Assembly (NCBI RefSeq): GCF_015159595.1
Contig: NZ_CP063304.1
Span: forward strand, 1,612,001-1,676,000
DNA length: 64,000 nucleotides
DNA from: Blautia liquoris
Lineage (GTDB): Bacteria; Bacillota; Clostridia; Lachnospirales; Lachnospiraceae
Direction: 5' to 3'
A model generated the notes under the pieces. The model was given only the letters and a program-made list of their open reading frames with translations. It was not told where the DNA came from and searched no databases. The position numbers and the translations under genes are program-made. Shown here piece after piece: positions 26,082 to 36,206 of this stretch. Numbering within the stretch: the stretch's first letter is position 1; each line of letters starts with the position of its first letter.

Positions 26082-26438
26082 TCAGTCAATGACGCGTACG
26101 CCTTCCACCAAAATGCGGATCTTTTCTATATCCATACCGGTAAATTCTTCGACTTTATATTTTACATTACTTATCAGATTATCTGTTACAGCCGATATGC
26201 TGACTCCATACGCGACAATCACGTGGAATTCAAGAGATATTTTATTATCCTCTATGGTAACATCAATTCCGTGTTTTAAATTATCTTTTTTTAAGAGTTT
26301 TACCAACCCATCTTTCATGTTAACGGCCGCCATACCGACAATACCAAAACACTCAACCGCCACGCTTCCGGCATAGGTTGCTATGACATCCGGATCAATT
26401 ACAACTTCACCTAATCCTGTATTCATACGACCTTTCAT
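26082..26438 (-). CDS. yloU: Asp23/Gls24 family envelope stress protein (YloU-like)
   Basis: The 118-residue protein shows the Asp23/Gls24 fold pattern, including GEVVIDPDVIATYAGSVAVECFGIVGMA and VIVAYGVSISAVTDNLISNVKYKVEEFTG split over its length. Members associate with the membrane and the cell envelope stress response, and YloU is linked to FakA by conserved neighbourhood. It is the first gene of the yloU-fakA-recG operon. Confidence 0.9.
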   Translation of the reverse strand: MKGRMNTGLGEVVIDPDVIATYAGSVAVECFGIVGMAAVNMKDGLVKLLKKDNLKHGIDVTIEDNKISLEFHVIVAYGVSISAVTDNLISNVKYKVEEFTGMDIEKIRILVEGVRVID

Positions 26439-26470
26439 GTCTTATGAAACCTCCAATTCCTTATAGATTT

Positions 26471-26485
26471 GTTATAAGTATAACC
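26471..26485 (-). promoter_or_regulatory. -10 region with inverted repeat before yloU
   Basis: Minus strand GGTTATACTTATAAC holds a -10 TATACT inside an inverted repeat GTTATA-CT-TATAAC read on the plus strand as GTTATAAGTATAAC. No good -35 is present at 16-18 bases. The same 15-base pattern with one change occurs at the NUDIX promoter (29242-29256). Confidence 0.4.
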
Positions 26486-26544
26486 GATTTCGGCAGAAAA
26501 TGAAAGCAAAAATGAAAAAACCAATCGAAAAGGTTTTTTTTATC

Positions 26545-26573
26545 TTGCAAAAGATTTTAAATTCTGTTAGAAT
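26545..26573 (+). promoter_or_regulatory. Promoter of rpmB
   Basis: Plus strand: -35 TTGCAA (26545-26550), 17-base spacer, -10 TAGAAT (26568-26573). The rpmB start is about 60 bases downstream. Confidence 0.65.
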
Positions 26574-26633
26574 AAACTATGTTGTGAGTCTGAAATCATT
26601 AGACGAATTTGAAAGAGCAAGGAGGTGCGGAGC

Positions 26634-26819
26634 ATGGCTAAGTGTGCTGTTTGTGGTAAAGGTGCTCATTTCGGTAACAATGTAAGTCATTCACATAGAA
26701 GATCAAACAAAATGTGGAAATCTAACGTTAAATCTGTTAAGGCAAAGGTTAACGGTGTTCCTCAGAGGATGTATGTTTGTACTTCTTGTCTGAAATCCGG
26801 AAAAGTAGAACGAGCATAG
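26634..26819 (+). CDS. rpmB: Ribosomal protein bL28
   Basis: The 61-residue protein is the zinc-binding (C+) form of L28: cysteines at 4, 7, 49 and 52 (MAKCAVCGKG and YVCTSCLKSGK) with the conserved NNVSHSHRRSNKMWK. The start at ATG 26634 follows AGGAGGTG; an in-frame GTG at 26625 is part of that binding site. The gene is divergent from yloU and is followed by a palindromic repeat and a terminator hairpin. Confidence 0.97.
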   Translation: MAKCAVCGKGAHFGNNVSHSHRRSNKMWKSNVKSVKAKVNGVPQRMYVCTSCLKSGKVERA

Positions 26820-26841
26820 TTGTTATTTAACAAGAGCATAA

Positions 26842-26874
26842 GGTTGTGCATTTCATGCTCGCATGAAAAAGCAT
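26842..26874 (-). repeat. Palindromic intergenic repeat, third copy
   Basis: Read on the minus strand, this 33-base segment matches 29 of 33 bases of the first part of the 57-base direct repeats at 51943 and 52133. It contains TTTCATGC-TC-GCATGAAA, an 8-bp stem with a 2-base loop. It lies between the rpmB stop and its terminator. Confidence 0.7.
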
Positions 26875-26881
26875 AATAACA

Positions 26882-26909
26882 AAGGTGCCATACATACTGT
26901 AGGCACCTT
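26882..26909 (+). terminator. Terminator after rpmB
   Basis: AAGGTGCC and GGCACCTT form an 8-bp stem with a 12-base loop, followed by ATTTTCG. The U-tract is short, so it is a moderate terminator. Confidence 0.65.
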
Positions 26910-26969
26910 ATTTTCGTCTGACTTATCAGAAGGAAAGCAAACGGTCAGTCAGTATGAATCTGCATTTTT

Positions 26970-27107
26970 TCAGCAACAGAACAAATTGTAACCTATCAGG
27001 AGCAATAATGCTGCCATTATGAGTACAAGTAGTTCACTGCGTATCAGCAGTCCGATTACCATTCCAATTCCTATCCAAAACATCATAAAACCGATGATAC
27101 GGTTCAA
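26970..27107 (-). CDS. Small hydrophobic membrane protein, TTG start
   Basis: This short gene encodes 45 residues from a TTG at 27107, with AGGAG nine bases upstream inside the end of gerW. The product starts MNRIIGFMMFWIGIGMVIG, has two predicted membrane helices separated by LIRSE, and ends in GYNLFCC. The stop of gerW is 6 bases before its start, so translation is probably coupled. I do not know a characterised homologue; the regular helix-turn-helix membrane layout and the tight spacing argue that it is real. Its role may be linked to sporulation by position. Confidence 0.6.
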   Translation of the reverse strand: MNRIIGFMMFWIGIGMVIGLLIRSELLVLIMAALLLLIGYNLFCC

Positions 27108-27113
27108 AAAGCA

Positions 27114-27527
27114 TTACTCCTGTTCTTTCTTTCCTTGTTTTAGTATATGCTCTACCTCCTCGTCCGTATACGTATCTTCCTGATCTTTATTTTTAAATCG
27201 GTCTATAATATCAGGGGCCATATCCAAAATTTTAGTGACAGCATCCTGATTTTTAACATTCACCAGTTTTGTTCCGTTTTTATTGATCACTAATATAGCA
27301 CTGGGGGAGATTTTCCCACCAAGTCCGCCGCCTCCGTTATTTTTTGCATTTTCAGAAAAAGCACCGGCGCCCACACCAAATGAAACATCTACCAGCGGAA
27401 GGATAATATTATCGCCAATATGAATTGCATCCCCCACGACTGTCTTCGTGGTGATAAAGTTGTCCATGCCTTTAAATAAGGCTTCTACCGTGCTCTGAAA
27501 ACTATTTTTGTTATTATTTTCTGCCAT
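27114..27527 (-). CDS. gerW: GerW/YtfJ family sporulation protein
   Basis: The 137-residue protein has the GerW pattern: TVEALFKGMDNFITTKTVVGDAI near the N-terminus, the glycine-rich GVGAGAFSENAK and GGGGLGGKISPSAILVI core, and an acidic tail. In B. subtilis YtfJ (GerW) is a forespore protein needed for a germination response. The preceding DUF2953 gene matches YtfI, which is its partner there too. Confidence 0.9.
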   Translation of the reverse strand: MAENNNKNSFQSTVEALFKGMDNFITTKTVVGDAIHIGDNIILPLVDVSFGVGAGAFSENAKNNGGGGLGGKISPSAILVINKNGTKLVNVKNQDAVTKILDMAPDIIDRFKNKDQEDTYTDEEVEHILKQGKKEQE

Positions 27528-27530
27528 GAA

Positions 27531-28334
27531 TTATGCCTCCTTGTGCATGTACTTTTTAAAGACTGGTATGGTTTTCCCATCCAGCAGGACTTTGAGGATC
27601 TCCTTTAGAATATAGAATCCGAAAACTCGACCCTTTGCGTCAACCCATCCCTTGAATATTGACTGTGTAAAATCAGGGATAATAATGAGATCTTCAGGAA
27701 GGATCGGAAACAACGTTCCGATTACACCCAAAAGTTCGCCGGTGTTGGCAGGGTCGTCAAAACCAAACAATATATTTCCCTTGATCTTTTTTGGTTTGAT
27801 ATGGGTGATCAGGATTTTGGCTTCCGACCAGGCCATATGAACGATCCATTTAAAATCTTCAGATGAAAGAATCGTCTTCCACTTCTTTAGTTTAGCATAA
27901 AAACTCCTCGGAGTGTAGTCCTTGTTTTTCTCTGATGGTCTGCTATTTTCAAAGGTTTCGTCAGAGTTTGATTTTTTATTTCGGTTCATATCTTCGGACT
28001 TGTTCTTTGCAGATTTCGAATCTGTAGTTTCGGAATATTCCCTTCGATCATTATGACTCCTGGTCTCCGTTTTCCTTCTTTTTGGGCACGGCAAAGGAAT
28101 TCCAAAAACCAAGAACTGGAAAGAACTTTTTTTATCATATAAAAAGGTAAAATGAACCATATGAAAAAGCCATGTGATATCAGTTTTCATGTGAAAGGTT
28201 TCATCCTTTTGTATCCTGATTTGGTAACTATAAGGCACAAACAATACAGATACAGTCAAAATAAGTAAAAGGATTAGTAACACCAGAAGAAGAATACCGA
28301 TTATTCTTAAGATCGAAAGTAAAATATGTAGCAT
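27531..28334 (-). CDS. DUF2953 (YtfI-like) membrane protein
   Basis: The 267-residue protein has a single N-terminal membrane helix (ILRIIGILLLVLLILLLILT region), a charged Lys/Asn/Ser-rich linker at about 95-155 and a C-terminal DUF2953-like domain with GNILFGFDDPANTGELLGVIG. I chose ATG 28334 with GGAGG just upstream; the longer frame begins with a TTG and lacks support. The family sits next to gerW in spore formers. Its molecular role is unknown. Confidence 0.82.
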   Translation of the reverse strand: MLHILLSILRIIGILLLVLLILLLILTVSVLFVPYSYQIRIQKDETFHMKTDITWLFHMVHFTFLYDKKSSFQFLVFGIPLPCPKRRKTETRSHNDRREYSETTDSKSAKNKSEDMNRNKKSNSDETFENSRPSEKNKDYTPRSFYAKLKKWKTILSSEDFKWIVHMAWSEAKILITHIKPKKIKGNILFGFDDPANTGELLGVIGTLFPILPEDLIIIPDFTQSIFKGWVDAKGRVFGFYILKEILKVLLDGKTIPVFKKYMHKEA

Positions 28335-28347
28335 GCTTCCTCCATGT

Positions 28348-28665
28348 TCATTCACGGTTTTCAAGGTAACTACGTATGCTTTTACAGCCTTCTATGCGAT
28401 AGGCTGTATCGGCAAGAGCGGTCACAAGTTTTACAGCTTCCCTGTGTCCCACAGCAATTCCTATGATCACCGGACAGGCATTGTGCGCAGTTTTCCTCTT
28501 TAACATTATAGCAGGAAAGATCTCCAGCTGGTTATTATGATTATCTGCATATGTGATGAGATAAATACCATGAAGAGATTTTCCCATTTCCAGATCGTAT
28601 CTGATCTTTCTTTCCCTCTTTTTTGCATTTTCTCCAACATACAGATTTTTATACCATTTAATCAT
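28348..28665 (-). CDS. Conserved hypothetical protein
   Basis: I do not recognise a named family. The 105-residue product (MIKWYKNLYVGENAKKR...) is soluble, with a basic N-terminus and an alpha/beta pattern, including GKSLHGIYLITYADN and CPVIIGIAVGHREAVKLV. The start is uncertain: an in-frame ATG at 28695 would add ten residues, but neither start has a strong Shine-Dalgarno. It precedes the DUF2953 gene by 13 bases and is probably in the same operon. Confidence 0.6.
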   Translation of the reverse strand: MIKWYKNLYVGENAKKRERKIRYDLEMGKSLHGIYLITYADNHNNQLEIFPAIMLKRKTAHNACPVIIGIAVGHREAVKLVTALADTAYRIEGCKSIRSYLENRE

Positions 28666-28720
28666 ATATTTTCTTATGAACCTCGCTAAATTCATATAGA
28701 TATGCTTTTGATCGTAAAGC

Positions 28721-28754
28721 AAAAGAACTGTTGCTTTTATCCAACAGCTCTTTT
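28721..28754 (-). terminator. Terminator after the NUDIX gene
   Basis: AAAAGAACTGTTG (28721-28733) pairs with CAACAGCTCTTTT (28742-28754) with one mismatch, followed on the minus strand by TTTGC and more T. It begins 8 bases downstream of the NUDIX stop. Confidence 0.7.
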
Positions 28755-28761
28755 GGTTGCT

Positions 28762-29214
28762 CTAGTAATATTTGCGGCTGCCCCAGAGGTTTGCTTTTTT
28801 CAAATCCAGATATTCATTGTAACCCTTTTCCAGAATCTGACGCTCATTCGAGAATTTCAGAAGATGATATGCTTCATGATATTTATAATATCCAGAATCA
28901 ATAAAATATTCTTCTCTCTGGGGCTTGCTGTAGTAGCTGGAAGCAGACATCAGATACCAGTGTACATCCTTTGCAACGGTATCTTCCGGAACATTGAAAC
29001 TGTACTGGCTTTTCCCGATATATTTTATGATAGATGCGTGAACACTGGTTTCCTCTTTTACCTCGCGTATCGCCGTTTCTTTATATTCTTCTCCAGATTC
29101 CACAGTACCTTTTGGTAAAACCCAGCCATCGTATTTATTTCTGTAGCTCTTATACAACAGCAGTATCTTGCCCCGATATATTACTACGCCGCCACAGCTT
29201 GTTGCTTCAATCAT
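28762..29214 (-). CDS. NUDIX hydrolase
   Basis: The 150-residue protein has an N-terminal GGVVIYRGKILLLYKSY strand region and a NUDIX box written GTVESGEEYKETAIREVKEE followed by TSV. The consensus ends EExGU; here the glycine is a serine, while the metal-binding glutamates remain. The family includes diadenosine tetraphosphate hydrolases and nucleotide clean-up enzymes; the short size and WVLPKGTVE context favour an Ap4A-type hydrolase. ATG 29214 has GGAGG upstream. Confidence 0.88.
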   Translation of the reverse strand: MIEATSCGGVVIYRGKILLLYKSYRNKYDGWVLPKGTVESGEEYKETAIREVKEETSVHASIIKYIGKSQYSFNVPEDTVAKDVHWYLMSASSYYSKPQREEYFIDSGYYKYHEAYHLLKFSNERQILEKGYNEYLDLKKANLWGSRKYY

Positions 29215-29247
29215 TGCAAATCCTCCAAGCGTAGTTTAACTGTTATC

Positions 29248-29276
29248 AGTATAACCCTTTTTTTAATACAGTGCAA
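29248..29276 (-). promoter_or_regulatory. Promoter of the NUDIX gene
   Basis: Minus strand: -35 TTGCAC (29271-29276), 17-base spacer, -10 TATACT (29248-29253). The -10 lies inside GGTTATACTGATAAC, nearly the same as the sequence before yloU. No clear terminator separates this promoter from the end of atpC. Confidence 0.65.
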
Positions 29277-29316
29277 CTACAACTTATATGTTGGCCGCCT
29301 GGATACGATTTTTTGT

Positions 29317-29790
29317 TTACGACTCCTCTTCGTTTTCCTCATAATACTCTGCTGCTTCTTCTATATGAAGACTGACTTCTATACGTACAAGTGAACGCCG
29401 AAGAAGAAGCTGTGAGTTCTGGAGCTGCAATTCCTCGGATTCTTCATTCATGGCCGCCTCTGCTTCTTCACGGTCAGTTCTGGCACGTTCCAGATCAATT
29501 TCCTCTGGGTGCTGGGCGATGGTAGTGAAGATATTGACTTCTTCTTGATCTATTTCTGCAATACCTCCGAATAATGCAAGCTTTTTTTCATTTCCATCCT
29601 GAAAGATACGCAATATTCCATCTCCCAGCACGGCAGATACCGGTTCATGGCCATAGAGTACTCCCAGATCACCGTCGATGCAGCGCATGATGATCATGTC
29701 GGCCTGCAAGGCGAATTTCAGTCCGCGGGGAGTAGTTATATTCAGATTAATTTTGTTGTTCTTTGAAGGACTGGCCTGTTCCTGTGCCAT
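29317..29790 (-). CDS. atpC: ATP synthase epsilon subunit
   Basis: The 157-residue protein has the N-terminal beta-sandwich (INLNITTPRGLKF, GDLGVLYGHEPVSAVLGDG, LALFGGIAEIDQEEVNIF) and a helical C-terminus that is rich in glutamate and longer than usual. It regulates and connects the F1 rotor. ATG 29790 lies one base after the atpD stop, with AAAGGG inside atpD; an ATG-like start at 29808 within atpD is less likely. Last gene of the atp operon. Confidence 0.9.
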   Translation of the reverse strand: MAQEQASPSKNNKINLNITTPRGLKFALQADMIIMRCIDGDLGVLYGHEPVSAVLGDGILRIFQDGNEKKLALFGGIAEIDQEEVNIFTTIAQHPEEIDLERARTDREEAEAAMNEESEELQLQNSQLLLRRSLVRIEVSLHIEEAAEYYEENEEES

Positions 29791-29791
29791 A

Positions 29792-32066
<2,275 letters not shown>

Positions 32067-32077
32067 GAAATCACCTC

Positions 32078-33589
32078 CTAACTATAATCATGCTGTTTTT
32101 TTACCTCTGTGATTGCAGCGTCGATTTTCTTTGACAAATCCCCTGTCATTTTTCCGGTATCAGATAGTTCTTTTATGATATCAGGATGGTTGTTGTTTAC
32201 ATAATGTATGAGATCTTTCTCAAATATCCGAATGTGACGAATATCAATATCCATCATAAATTTGTTGCTCAGTGCATAGAGAATCAGCACCTGATCTTCG
32301 ACCGCAACGGGTTTGTACTGAGGCTGTTTGAGTACTTCCATAATACTCTCGCCAAATTTTAGACGATCAAGGGTATCCTGGTTTAGATCAGAACCAAACT
32401 GGGAAAAAGCTGCCAGTTCATTATACTGAGCAAATTCGATCCGAAGAGGCCCTGCCATCTCTTTAATGGCCGAAATTTGAGCGCTTCCGCCTACACGTGA
32501 GACAGACAATCCCGGGTTGATCGCAGGACGAACCCCATTGTGAAAAAGATCTGTCTCCAGATAAATCTGTCCGTCTGTAATTGATATAATGTTCGTGGGA
32601 ATATAGGCTGAGATGTCGCCCTCCTGTGTCTCCACAACAGGCAGAGCTGTGAGCGTTCCGCCTCCATATTCCTCACTCATACAAGCAGCACGTTCCAAAA
32701 GTCTGGAATGAAGATAAAAGACATCCCCCGGGTAAGCCTCACGGCCGGGCGGGCGGTGAAGAAGCAGGCTGATTGCCCGATAAGCGGTCGCATGTTTCGA
32801 CAGGTCATCGTAGACAATCAAAACATCCTTCCCTTTTTCCATCCACTCTTCGGCAATTGCACAGCCGGCATAGGGAGAAATATACTGTAAGGATGCCGAA
32901 TCCGAAGCGCTGGCAAGGACAACGGTTGTATATTCCATTGCCTCAGTCTCCTGTAATACATTGATGATGCGGGCCACTGTTGATATCTTCTGGCCGATTG
33001 CCACATAAACGCAATTTACATTCTTCCCTTTCTGATTAATAATTGCATCTATTCCGATCGCTGTTTTACCTGTCTCACGATCTCCTATAATAAGTTCTCT
33101 TTGGCCTTTTCCAATCGGAACCAAAGTATCGATGGCTTTGATACCAGTTTGAAGTGGCTGATTTACCTCGCTTCGCATGATAACACTGGGAGCCGGACTT
33201 TCTATATTTCGAAAGGTGTCTGCCTCAATCGTTCCTTTATCGTCGAGGGGATCTCCAAGAGCATTAATCACGCGCCCCTGCAAGGCATCGCCGACAGGAA
33301 CTTTGGCCATCTCACCTGTAAGTTTTACAGGATCTCCTTCTTTGATCCCCTCATCGGATCCCATGACAACAACACCGATACTATCTTCGTTTAGATTCAT
33401 AGCCATCCCATGGGTTCCATTCGAAAACTCTAGAAGTTCACCGCTCATTGCACTTTTAAGACCAACGACTTGTGCAATACCGTCACCGATCTGTCTGACT
33501 GCACCAACCTCAGAAAAATCCAGCCTGGATGAGTATGTTTCAATTTGTTTTTTTAACTCCTTGCTGATTTCGTCAGTATTAATCTGCAT
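32078..33589 (-). CDS. atpA: ATP synthase alpha subunit
   Basis: The 503-residue subunit has the nucleotide-binding [58 protein letters not shown] and [13 protein letters not shown]. It is non-catalytic and full length. Its ATG directly follows the atpH stop region. Confidence 0.98.
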   Translation of the reverse strand: MQINTDEISKELKKQIETYSSRLDFSEVGAVRQIGDGIAQVVGLKSAMSGELLEFSNGTHGMAMNLNEDSIGVVVMGSDEGIKEGDPVKLTGEMAKVPVGDALQGRVINALGDPLDDKGTIEADTFRNIESPAPSVIMRSEVNQPLQTGIKAIDTLVPIGKGQRELIIGDRETGKTAIGIDAIINQKGKNVNCVYVAIGQKISTVARIINVLQETEAMEYTTVVLASASDSASLQYISPYAGCAIAEEWMEKGKDVLIVYDDLSKHATAYRAISLLLHRPPGREAYPGDVFYLHSRLLERAACMSEEYGGGTLTALPVVETQEGDISAYIPTNIISITDGQIYLETDLFHNGVRPAINPGLSVSRVGGSAQISAIKEMAGPLRIEFAQYNELAAFSQFGSDLNQDTLDRLKFGESIMEVLKQPQYKPVAVEDQVLILYALSNKFMMDIDIRHIRIFEKDLIHYVNNNHPDIIKELSDTGKMTGDLSKKIDAAITEVKKQHDYS

Positions 33590-34126
33590 TCATATATTCC
33601 TCTCTTTAAGTGTTCTCTTCATTGTTTTTAATTGATGTCTGACGGTACCGTCATAAATCTGTCCATCGACAAGACAGTAAAATCCACCGATCACTTTTGG
33701 ATCCACTTCAGTTTTTATGTCAACGTTTGCGTTAAGTTTTTGGGACAAAACCTGATCAATAGACTGGATTTGTTCCTCATTGAGCGGTACAGCAGATACT
33801 ACCTTAGCCTCAATTCTTCCGAAGCGCTTTTTGATTCGGCCGATATATTCATTTAACACAGGAATCAACAATCGTTCCTGACCCAGATGAATAGTTTGAT
33901 ATAAAAAATCCACAAAGTGGTCTGAAAGTTTATCCGAAAAAGAATCTATAAAAAACTTGTTTTTCTCAAGCTCAAGAATATTCTTGTCAGCCAAAAAGGC
34001 ATGGACCTCGGGATTTTCCAGTGTATCCCGAAGCAAAATTGCCTGTTGCAGATCTTCCTTTAATGTACCGGCATCCTCTGAAGATTCTAATAGTTTTGAT
34101 AGATATTGTTCTTTCAGTTTTGCCAA
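33590..34126 (-). CDS. atpH: ATP synthase delta subunit
   Basis: The 178-residue protein has the OSCP/delta layout: a helical N-terminal domain (EQYLSKLLESSEDAG, LRDTLENPEVHAFLADKN) and a C-terminal part with RIEAKVVSAVPLNEEQI and VDPKVIGGFYCLVDGQIYDG. It connects F1 to the b stalk. The start is a TTG at 34126 preceded by GGAGGGAG, inside the end of atpF. Confidence 0.93.
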   Translation of the reverse strand: MAKLKEQYLSKLLESSEDAGTLKEDLQQAILLRDTLENPEVHAFLADKNILELEKNKFFIDSFSDKLSDHFVDFLYQTIHLGQERLLIPVLNEYIGRIKKRFGRIEAKVVSAVPLNEEQIQSIDQVLSQKLNANVDIKTEVDPKVIGGFYCLVDGQIYDGTVRHQLKTMKRTLKERNI

Positions 34127-34668
34127 TTTGCTCCCTCCATCGAAGTCAGCGCTTCATCAAAGATCTTATCCTGATCCTGCTGATCCATATTATTCGAGAC
34201 ATAAGTCGAAGCTATGGCAAAAGCAAGCTCAATGATATATTGACGGGATTCTTCCTGAATTCTTTTTTCATCGGCGATAGCCGTTTCAGCAGAACGTTTT
34301 CTAATCTCATTTGCCTCAGATTTGGCTTTTTCCAGAATCGTATCTTTCTCATCTGCAGCCTGTTTGCGTGCCTCTTCTAGGATTTTAATTCGTTCTTTAT
34401 CAAGTTCCTGAATTTTAGCCTCGTATTCGCTTTTGAGTTCTTCTGCACTGGCTGCTTTTTCTTTGGAGCTGTCGATCTGACCCTGGATTTTATCTGTACG
34501 CGCCTGCATAAATTTTTTCAGAGGTTTATATAGAATAAATCCCAGTGCAGCAGCAAGAATAATACCATTAAGCAGCTGGATTGCCACGCTGATGAAAGTC
34601 TGAGTATCCAGCGCAAAAACACGACCCTCCGGTACTTTATTGGCTAAAATCAAGATTCTATTATACAT
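34114..34668 (-). CDS. atpF: ATP synthase b subunit
   Basis: The 184-residue protein has one N-terminal membrane helix (TFISVAIQLLNGIILAAALG, then FILYKPL) followed by a long charged coiled coil ending near NMDQQDQDKIFDEAL. It forms the stator stalk. An unusual N-terminal extension of about 20 residues (MYNRILILANKVPEG) precedes the helix. GGGAGG lies 11 bases from ATG 34668. Confidence 0.92.
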   Translation of the reverse strand: MYNRILILANKVPEGRVFALDTQTFISVAIQLLNGIILAAALGFILYKPLKKFMQARTDKIQGQIDSSKEKAASAEELKSEYEAKIQELDKERIKILEEARKQAADEKDTILEKAKSEANEIRKRSAETAIADEKRIQEESRQYIIELAFAIASTYVSNNMDQQDQDKIFDEALTSMEGANWQN

Positions 34669-34712
34669 GTATCTGTCCGCCTCCCTTCTTCAACTTGCGA
34701 GTAGCACATCCT

Positions 34713-34988
34713 TTAGCCAAGATGGCTGATCATCGTATTTACGAGTGGATTGGCGAAAAGCATAACGATGGCAATCAAAAGACCATAGATTCCAGATGTC
34801 TCGGCCATAGCCAGACCGACAAACATGGTGCTTCGGATGGAATCAGCTGCCTCCGGCTGTCTGGCCATAGATTCTATTGCCTGTGAACAGATCTTAGCCT
34901 GCCCGAACGTGGTTGTAACTCCGTTAAGCAGCGCAAGTGCTGCGGCAATATGAGCGATAGCGATAACAAATGCTAATGGATCCTGCAT
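34713..34988 (-). CDS. atpE: ATP synthase c subunit, Na+-site-like
   Basis: The 91-residue hairpin protein forms the rotor ring. Helix 2 carries the ion-binding Glu63 in GLAMAETSGIYGLLI, and the loop is ESMARQPEA. Gln30 is 33 residues before Glu63, the same distance as the Na+ ligands Gln32 and Glu65 in Ilyobacter tartaricus, and Thr64 supplies a hydroxyl next to it, so Na+ coupling is plausible. Helix 1 lacks the usual GxGxGxG pattern and reads NGVTTTFGQAKIC instead. GGAGG precedes ATG 34988. Confidence 0.93.
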   Translation of the reverse strand: MQDPLAFVIAIAHIAAALALLNGVTTTFGQAKICSQAIESMARQPEAADSIRSTMFVGLAMAETSGIYGLLIAIVMLFANPLVNTMISHLG

Positions 34989-35069
34989 AGTAAAATTTCC
35001 TCCAGTTTTCTAAAATTAAATAATGTCACGCATTGCCTGGCAATCCGTAAGTATTCGTGTTTACATGTT

Positions 35070-35747
35070 TTATTCCGCAGCGCCTCTGATATACATAAAG
35101 CTGATAATTACAAAAATATATGTCTGTAAAGCACCGAACGCAACATCAAAAATTGCATGCAGCACTGCCGGAATTCCTATTTGAACAAACAGTGGAGTTA
35201 ACGAGTAGTAAAGTGTCAGCAATATGGTACCTGAGAGCATATTGCCAAAGAGCCTGAAACTTAAGGATATTGGTTTAGCCACTTCTCCGATGAGATTAAT
35301 CGGAAAAAGTATAACGTTTGGCTCAAAGAATGATTTTAGATAGTTGCCTTTGCGGTGTTTTAATCCCATGAAAATCATGATGATAAAGGTTCCCAGAGAA
35401 AACGCAAAGGTTGTTGCCCAGTCAGCAGTCGGTGCCCGAAGTCCAAACACGCTGAATAGACACGATGTAAGAAGAAAAACAAAAACCATAAAAAACCAGG
35501 GAGCTATATAAGACAAGTGATCCCCAACCGTGTTTTTTGCAAAATTGTCAAAGATCTCAACTGCCGCTTCTGCAAGGTTCTGAAAACCTTGGGGAACTGT
35601 TTTAAAACTGCGAAGTTTTACACGAATGATGACAGCCAGAATTATTAGTACTGCCATAATAATCCAGGTGTTAAAAATTGTCTCTGTAATCCATATTTCC
35701 CTGCCAAAGACATTGATAACCCAGAGATTATTTACCTCCAAATTCAA
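35070..35747 (-). CDS. atpB: ATP synthase a subunit
   Basis: The 225-residue membrane protein has the conserved arginine in PISLSFRLFGNMLSGTILL and the final QTYIFVIISFMYI helix. It forms the ion half-channels beside the c ring. The start is a TTG at 35747 with AGGAGGTG ten bases upstream; no ATG fits. Confidence 0.95.
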   Translation of the reverse strand: MNLEVNNLWVINVFGREIWITETIFNTWIIMAVLIILAVIIRVKLRSFKTVPQGFQNLAEAAVEIFDNFAKNTVGDHLSYIAPWFFMVFVFLLTSCLFSVFGLRAPTADWATTFAFSLGTFIIMIFMGLKHRKGNYLKSFFEPNVILFPINLIGEVAKPISLSFRLFGNMLSGTILLTLYYSLTPLFVQIGIPAVLHAIFDVAFGALQTYIFVIISFMYIRGAAE

Positions 35748-35806
35748 TGATGAATCACCTCCTGTTTATAAATTTCATAACCTCAGATTTAATACCGCAG
35801 ATGGTA

Positions 35807-36178
35807 TCATGCTTTTGAACTGAATTTCAGACTGTAGGTCGCAAGCTGATATGCGAATATTCCGGCCACAGTACCCCAAAGACTGATCTGCGGAATAACC
35901 GCTCCTAAAACAAGGACTGCTCCCGATAATCCAAAACGTAACAGGTATTGAATGCCTGCATATCCTCCTGCACGTTTCTGTTCCATATTAAGGGTTTTAT
36001 CCACTGCCCGATCCAAAAGAATAACTTTTAAGACACTGACACAAGAACCTATGAGTACTCCGAAAAAAAAGGGAAGAAATTTTACAGAACGATAATAGAT
36101 GACGGAGCCAATGATACAGAATAACGCTATCATACAGATTGAGCGTGTCATTTTTTTCGCTAAATCGGATAGTTTCAT
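35807..36178 (-). CDS. atpI: ATP synthase subunit I-like protein
   Basis: The 123-residue protein has four predicted membrane helices and the small-AtpI position at the start of an atp operon. It begins MKLSDLAKKMTRSICMIALF. Proteins of this group assist c-ring assembly or Mg2+ handling; the sequence is poorly conserved, so the assignment rests on topology and position. GGAGG precedes ATG 36178. Confidence 0.75.
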   Translation of the reverse strand: MKLSDLAKKMTRSICMIALFCIIGSVIYYRSVKFLPFFFGVLIGSCVSVLKVILLDRAVDKTLNMEQKRAGGYAGIQYLLRFGLSGAVLVLGAVIPQISLWGTVAGIFAYQLATYSLKFSSKA

Positions 36179-36206
36179 ATTACCTCCTTTTACAATTGTG
36201 CCTGTC

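Noticed and set aside
26524-26547. AAAACC/GGTTTT hairpin before rpmB
   Set aside because: It is AT-rich with few GC pairs and lies between divergent promoters, where a terminator would have no upstream gene to serve.
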